64,000 nucleotides of DNA from Agrococcus jejuensis (GTDB lineage Bacteria > Actinomycetota > Actinomycetes > Actinomycetales > Microbacteriaceae), in assembly GCF_007679035.1 (NCBI RefSeq), contig NZ_VEFR01000001.1:744001-808000 (forward strand), in the 5' to 3' direction. Below are positions 60,747 to 64,000 of the stretch, piece by piece. Both the position numbers and the translations under genes were made by a program. The first letter of the stretch is position 1; each line of letters begins with the position of its first letter. Below the pieces are notes generated by a model, which did not search any database, was not told where the DNA came from, and saw only the letters and a program-made list of their open reading frames with translations.

Positions 60747-60944
60747 GTGCGGGGCACGTTCCATCGCGCGATCGACCCGACGCATCGCGACTCGGCGCTC
60801 GCGGGGTCGCGCTCGGCGGGCCGGTACTCGCGCCCCGACGAGCCGACGCTGTACCTGTCGTCCTCGCGCGGGGGCGTCGCGGCGGCCATGGTCGCGCATG
60901 CCGACCACCGATCCCCCGCCGACGGCGACGCTCGCCTGAGGTGA
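60747..60944 (+). pseudogene. Truncated RES-domain-like gene remnant
   Basis: A 65-codon frame from the GTG at 60747 translates to VRGTFHRAIDPTHRD, then SAGRYSRPDEPTLYLSSS and GGVAAAMVAHADH, and stops at 60944. The pattern (R-x-x-R/H near the start, then G-R-Y/F-x-x-P-x-x-P-x-L-Y-L-S) is that of the N-terminal third of RES-type proteins, which are NAD-degrading toxins in RES-Xre pairs. The rest of the domain is missing and is not found in other frames before 61071, so the gene is broken. It begins next to the kgd terminator. The identification rests on a short match. An Xre-type regulator (ramB) is nearby but belongs to another family. Confidence 0.4.
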
Positions 60945-60960
60945 CCCCGCTCGGCGGTTG

Positions 60961-61027
60961 CGTCTCGCAGGCGATTCGCCGAGCCAAGGGAAGATTCCCC
61001 TCCGGTCGCGAGATCACCTGCGAAACG
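60961..61027. repeat. Imperfect inverted repeat between kgd and ramB
   Basis: Arms 60961-60975 and 61013-61027 are complementary at 13 of 15 positions, and GGGAA-ga-TTCCC forms a small hairpin inside (60988-60999). It lies downstream of two genes (kgd side and ramB) and could act as the ramB terminator or be an intergenic palindrome. Confidence 0.4.
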
Positions 61028-61070
61028 TGGCCACGGCCGAGTCGGATCTGCGTCTCGCGGACCGCTCCGG

Positions 61071-62549
61071 TCAGTCGCGCGACGCGAGGAACGTGTAGAC
61101 CTCGGTCTCGTCGACGCCGGGGAAGGCACCGGGCGGCAGGGCCGCGAGCAGGTGCGAGTGGGCGCGGGCGCTCGGCCACGCCTGGCCGGCCCACGCATCC
61201 GCGAGCTCCGTCGGTGGCGTGCGGCAGCACGACGGGTCCGGGCACTGCGACGCCGAGCGCTCCTTCGTGGCCCGGCCGCGGAACCAGCGGGCCTGCGCGA
61301 ACGGCACGCCGATCGACAGCGAGAACTCCCCCTGCGCGCTGCGCTCGGTCATGGCCGTGCACCAGAACGTGCCCGCAGGCGTCTCGGTGTACTGCTCGAA
61401 CGCGTTGACCTTGTCGGGCACGTCGAACACCTCGCGGCTCGTCCACCGCTTGCACACCGGCTGGCCCTCGATCGCGCCGGTGTGGTCGGCGGGGAACGTC
61501 ACGCCGTCGTTCTCGTACGCCTTGTAGATGATCCCCGACTCGTGCACCTTCTGGAAGTGCAGCGGGATGCCGAGGTGCACGGTGGCGAGGTTCGTGAGCC
61601 GATGCGCCGCCATCTCGTACGACACGGCGAAGGCATCCCGCAGGTCCTCGACCGCGAGCTGCCGCTCGGCCTTCGCGGCGGAGAGGAACGAGACGGCCGT
61701 CGCCTCCGGCATGAGCAGCGCGGCCGCGAAGTAGTTCGTCTCGACGCGCTGCCGCAGGAAGGCCCCGTAGTCGCTCGGCACGTCATGGCCGAGCACGTGG
61801 TGCCCGAGCGCCTGCAGCAGCACCGAGCGCGGGTCGTGGTCGCCGCGCGTCGAGCGCGAGAGGTAGATGCGGCGGCGCTTGAGGTCGGTCACCGAACGCG
61901 TGGAGTGCGGCAGGTCGCCGACGTGGTGCACCGTGAAGCCGAGGCGCTCGGTGATCGCGGCGATGAGGTGCTGCGACAACGGCCCCTGCACGTAGCCGAC
62001 GTCGGCGAGGATGCCGGCCGCCTCGCGCTCGATCTCGGGGAAGTGGTTGTCGCGCGCACGCATCTCGCCGCGCAGCTGCGCGTTCGCTCGCCGCGCCTCC
62101 TCGGGCGTCGCGATGCGCTCCTCGGCCTGTCGCTCGAGCTCATCGACGAGCGCGAGCATCGTCTCGAGCACGTCGTCGGGCGTGCGCGGCCCGACGCGCA
62201 TCGTGGGCAGCTGCTTCTGCACCCACAGCGGCGACCGCATGGCGCGCTCGAGCCGCAGCTCGCGCGCGGCGCGCTCGCTCGGCGGCGCCTCGCCGGTGAG
62301 CGCGTCGAGCGAGACGCCCAGCAGGCCGGCGAGGCGCTGCAGGGTCTGGAAGCGGATCTCGCGCTTGCCCGTCTCGATCGCCGAGAGCTGCGAGGGCGCG
62401 AGCCCGATGGCGTCGTGCACGGCGTCGAGCGTGAGCCCCGCGGCCTTGCGATGGTGGCGGATGGCCTTGCCGAGCTGCAGCGGATCCGTCGCGTCGGCAT
62501 CCGGCGACTCGGGGGCGCTCGTCGAGCGGTTCCAGGACGACATCGTCAT
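61071..62549 (-). CDS. ramB: RamB-type transcriptional regulator (XRE-ImmA/IrrE-like)
   Basis: A 492-residue regulator of the RamB family. The XRE helix-turn-helix lies at about residues 25-85 ([21 protein letters not shown], shown in part). An ImmA/IrrE-like (DUF955) domain follows at about 170-300; its HExxH position reads ALGHHVLGH, so the protease site is degenerate. The C-terminal DUF2083 part contains cysteines in [12 protein letters not shown], a possible metal or redox site. In Corynebacterium, RamB represses aceA, aceB and acetate genes and senses carbon source. It is divergent from aceA, with 105 bases between the starts, which strongly supports the name. TATGCT lies 6 bases before the ATG. 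Confidence 0.88.
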   Translation of the reverse strand: MTMSSWNRSTSAPESPDADATDPLQLGKAIRHHRKAAGLTLDAVHDAIGLAPSQLSAIETGKREIRFQTLQRLAGLLGVSLDALTGEAPPSERAARELRLERAMRSPLWVQKQLPTMRVGPRTPDDVLETMLALVDELERQAEERIATPEEARRANAQLRGEMRARDNHFPEIEREAAGILADVGYVQGPLSQHLIAAITERLGFTVHHVGDLPHSTRSVTDLKRRRIYLSRSTRGDHDPRSVLLQALGHHVLGHDVPSDYGAFLRQRVETNYFAAALLMPEATAVSFLSAAKAERQLAVEDLRDAFAVSYEMAAHRLTNLATVHLGIPLHFQKVHESGIIYKAYENDGVTFPADHTGAIEGQPVCKRWTSREVFDVPDKVNAFEQYTETPAGTFWCTAMTERSAQGEFSLSIGVPFAQARWFRGRATKERSASQCPDPSCCRTPPTELADAWAGQAWPSARAHSHLLAALPPGAFPGVDETEVYTFLASRD

Positions 62550-62555
62550 CGCTGC

Positions 62556-62561
62556 AGCATA
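62556..62561 (-). promoter_or_regulatory. -10 hexamer of ramB
   Basis: TATGCT on the minus strand lies 6 bases before the ATG at 62549, implying a leaderless ramB message. Confidence 0.5.
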
Positions 62562-62568
62562 TGGCAGG

Positions 62569-62580
62569 AATGCAGAACTT
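62569..62580. promoter_or_regulatory. Candidate RamB operator
   Basis: AATGCAGAACTT resembles the RamB site of Corynebacterium (core TGCA with flanking A/T and a CTTT/AAAG end) and lies upstream of the ramB -10 and of aceA. It could serve both repression of aceA and autoregulation. The match is partial. Confidence 0.3.
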
Positions 62581-62654
62581 CACACGAGGAATCGAATCCA
62601 GGAGTGCGTTCCTGCGGCGAGAGTGGAGCCAGACCCCGATGGAGGAGGCCCCCG

Positions 62655-63953
62655 ATGACCGAGAACCAGCACCAGCAGACTCAGCAGCAGGCAGCCGAGG
62701 CACTGCAGCTCGAGTGGGACGCCGACACGCGCTGGAGCGGCGTCGCCCGGGACTACGCCGCGGCCGACGTCGTGCGCCTGCGCGGCTCGGTCGTCGAGGA
62801 GCGCACCCTCGCCCGTCGCGGTGCCGAGCGGCTCTTCGAGCGCCTGCAGCAGCCCGAGCCCGTGCGCGCCCTCGGCGCCCTCACCGGCAACCAGGCGGTG
62901 CAGCAGGTGAAGGCGGGCCTCGAGGCCATCTACCTCTCGGGCTGGCAGGTCGCCGCCGACGCGAACCTCGCGGGCCAGACCTACCCCGACCAGAGCCTGT
63001 ACCCGGCGAACTCGGTGCCGAGCGTCGTGCGCCGCATCAACAACGCGCTGCTGCGCGCCGACCAGATCGAGCACGCCGAGGGCACGCGCAGCGTCGACGA
63101 CTGGCTCGTGCCGATCGTCGCGGACGCCGAGGCCGGCTTCGGCGGCCCGCTCAACGCGTTCGAGCTGCAGCGCGGCATGATCGCCGCCGGCGCGGCGGGC
63201 GTGCACTGGGAGGATCAGCTCGCCTCCGAGAAGAAGTGCGGCCACCTCGGTGGCAAGGTGCTCATCCCGACGCAGCAGCACGTGCGCACGCTCAACGCCG
63301 CGCGCCTCGCCTCCGACGTCGAGGGCGTGCCGACCGTGATCGTCGCCCGCACCGACGCCGAGGCGGCGACGCTCATCACGAGCGACGTCGACGAGCGCGA
63401 CCGCCCGTTCCTCACCGGCGACCGCACGGCCGAGGGCTTCTACGAGGTGCGGAACGGCATCGACCCCTGCATCGCGCGCGGCCGTGCCTACGCGCCCTAC
63501 GCCGACCTGCTGTGGATGGAGACGTCGAAGCCTGACCTCGAGACCGCACGCCGCTTCGCCGAGGGCATCAAGGACGAGTTCCCCGACCAGCTGCTCGCGT
63601 ACAACTGCTCGCCGTCGTTCAACTGGCGCAAGCACCTCGACGACGCGCAGATCGCATCGTTCCAGCGCGAGCTCGGCGCCATGGGATTCCGGTTCCAGTT
63701 CATCACCCTGGCCGGCTTCCACGCCCTCAACCACTCGATGTTCGACCTCGCCAAGGGCTACGCCGAGCAGCACATGACCGCCTACGTCGACCTGCAGGAG
63801 CGCGAGCTCGCCGCGGAGTCGCAGGGCTACACCGCCACGCGCCACCAGCGCGAGGTGGGCACCGGATGGTTCGACCTCGTCGCCTCCGCCCTCAACCCCG
63901 ACTCGGGGACCCTCGCCCTCGCCGGCTCCACCGAGACCGCGCAGTTCCACTGA
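62655..63953 (+). CDS. aceA: Isocitrate lyase
   Basis: First enzyme of the glyoxylate shunt, splitting isocitrate to glyoxylate and succinate; 432 residues, the usual bacterial length. The active-site signature is [11 protein letters not shown] with catalytic C195. Other segments are [24 protein letters not shown] (in parts), [28 protein letters not shown] and [12 protein letters not shown]. The ATG at 62655 has GGAGGAGG upstream, so unlike many neighbours it is well provided with a ribosome site and a leader. The gene is divergent from ramB. The last bases of the window contain a GGAGAG-like ribosome site, so another gene, perhaps malate synthase, probably starts just beyond 64000. Confidence 0.96.
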   Translation: MTENQHQQTQQQAAEALQLEWDADTRWSGVARDYAAADVVRLRGSVVEERTLARRGAERLFERLQQPEPVRALGALTGNQAVQQVKAGLEAIYLSGWQVAADANLAGQTYPDQSLYPANSVPSVVRRINNALLRADQIEHAEGTRSVDDWLVPIVADAEAGFGGPLNAFELQRGMIAAGAAGVHWEDQLASEKKCGHLGGKVLIPTQQHVRTLNAARLASDVEGVPTVIVARTDAEAATLITSDVDERDRPFLTGDRTAEGFYEVRNGIDPCIARGRAYAPYADLLWMETSKPDLETARRFAEGIKDEFPDQLLAYNCSPSFNWRKHLDDAQIASFQRELGAMGFRFQFITLAGFHALNHSMFDLAKGYAEQHMTAYVDLQERELAAESQGYTATRHQREVGTGWFDLVASALNPDSGTLALAGSTETAQFH

Positions 63954-64000
63954 CGTCGCAGGACCGCCTCGGTCCGCCCCACCCGCTTGGAGAGACTCCC
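63954..64000 (+). other. Intergenic tail with ribosome-site-like sequence
   Basis: The last 47 bases hold no gene. TTGGAGAGA near 63990 is a likely Shine-Dalgarno for a gene starting beyond the window end. Confidence 0.4.

Noticed and set aside
61071..62549. ramB as an Xre antitoxin partner of the RES remnant
   Set aside because: Its 492-residue XRE-DUF955-DUF2083 architecture and position beside aceA fit RamB; RES antitoxins are much shorter.
1..64000. CRISPR arrays, prophage, insertion sequences or biosynthetic gene cluster
   Set aside because: No regularly spaced repeats, transposase, integrase other than XerC, phage structural gene or cluster of biosynthetic enzymes was found. XerC is in its normal housekeeping position.

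Overview
The window is very GC-rich, dense chromosomal DNA from a high-GC actinobacterium, most likely of the family Microbacteriaceae. The placement rests on gene order and family membership: KhpA next to S16, DUF2469 beside rnhB, GuaB1, a fused KgD-type 2-oxoglutarate decarboxylase/dehydrogenase, a RamB-type regulator beside isocitrate lyase, an F420-type luciferase-like enzyme, and methionine synthesis by MetX/MetY. The genus is not determined. No phage, transposase, plasmid gene, tRNA, rRNA or CRISPR array was seen, and no gap between genes exceeds about 300 bases.

The backbone is one conserved housekeeping cluster on the minus strand. In transcription order it reads yceD(DUF177)-rpmF-rnc-mutM (40879-38529), smc (33576-30094), ftsY (21398-20529), ffh (19316-17766), rpsP-khpA-rimM-trmD (14323-12201), rplS (11383-11036), lepB-rnhB-DUF2469 (10842-9122), yraN-comM-dprA (8991-5886) and xerC (1147-248). 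Blocks of accessory genes, mostly starting with plus-strand genes, interrupt it. At 1168-5879 are a phosphoesterase, a BASS transporter, MarR and a flavoenzyme fusion. At 14528-17726 are a YbdK ligase, an HxlR/VOC pair and an F420 enzyme. At 19369-20532 is a NUDIX-ASCH fusion. At 21459-30040 are a manganese-riboswitch-controlled TerC/Alx exporter, AlkA-like glycosylase, Arr, DUF817, an rRNA methyltransferase, a flavin oxidase, two repeat lipoproteins and DUF3072. At 33699-38498 are tandem double-GNAT acetyltransferases, an aldehyde dehydrogenase and an acyltransferase.

The right third (40946-64000) is a mosaic of metabolic genes. It holds an MFS exporter, EamA and SDR proteins, a second acyltransferase, MetY and MetX with a strong terminator between them, a GT87 glycosyltransferase, two CNNM/CBS membrane proteins, GuaB1 (probable GMP reductase), an epoxide hydrolase, a short family-A DNA polymerase, an HNH nuclease, the 1259-residue KgD, and a divergent ramB/aceA pair at the glyoxylate-shunt branch point. 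KgD and isocitrate lyase sit close together, so the end of the window is a small node of central carbon metabolism.

Expression signals are unusually readable. At least eighteen genes have a TANNNT -10 hexamer exactly 6 or 7 bases before the start codon, which implies leaderless mRNAs; this also fixes several start codons. Operon genes instead overlap by ATGA, GTGA or TGATG junctions. Strong hairpin terminators follow rplS, metY, kgd, the F420 enzyme and arr. The items most worth follow-up are the NUDIX-ASCH fusion, the two lipoproteins built from one repeated cysteine-pair domain, the luciferase-like/berberine-bridge fusion with its MarR operator, and a vestigial third copy behind the GNAT pair.
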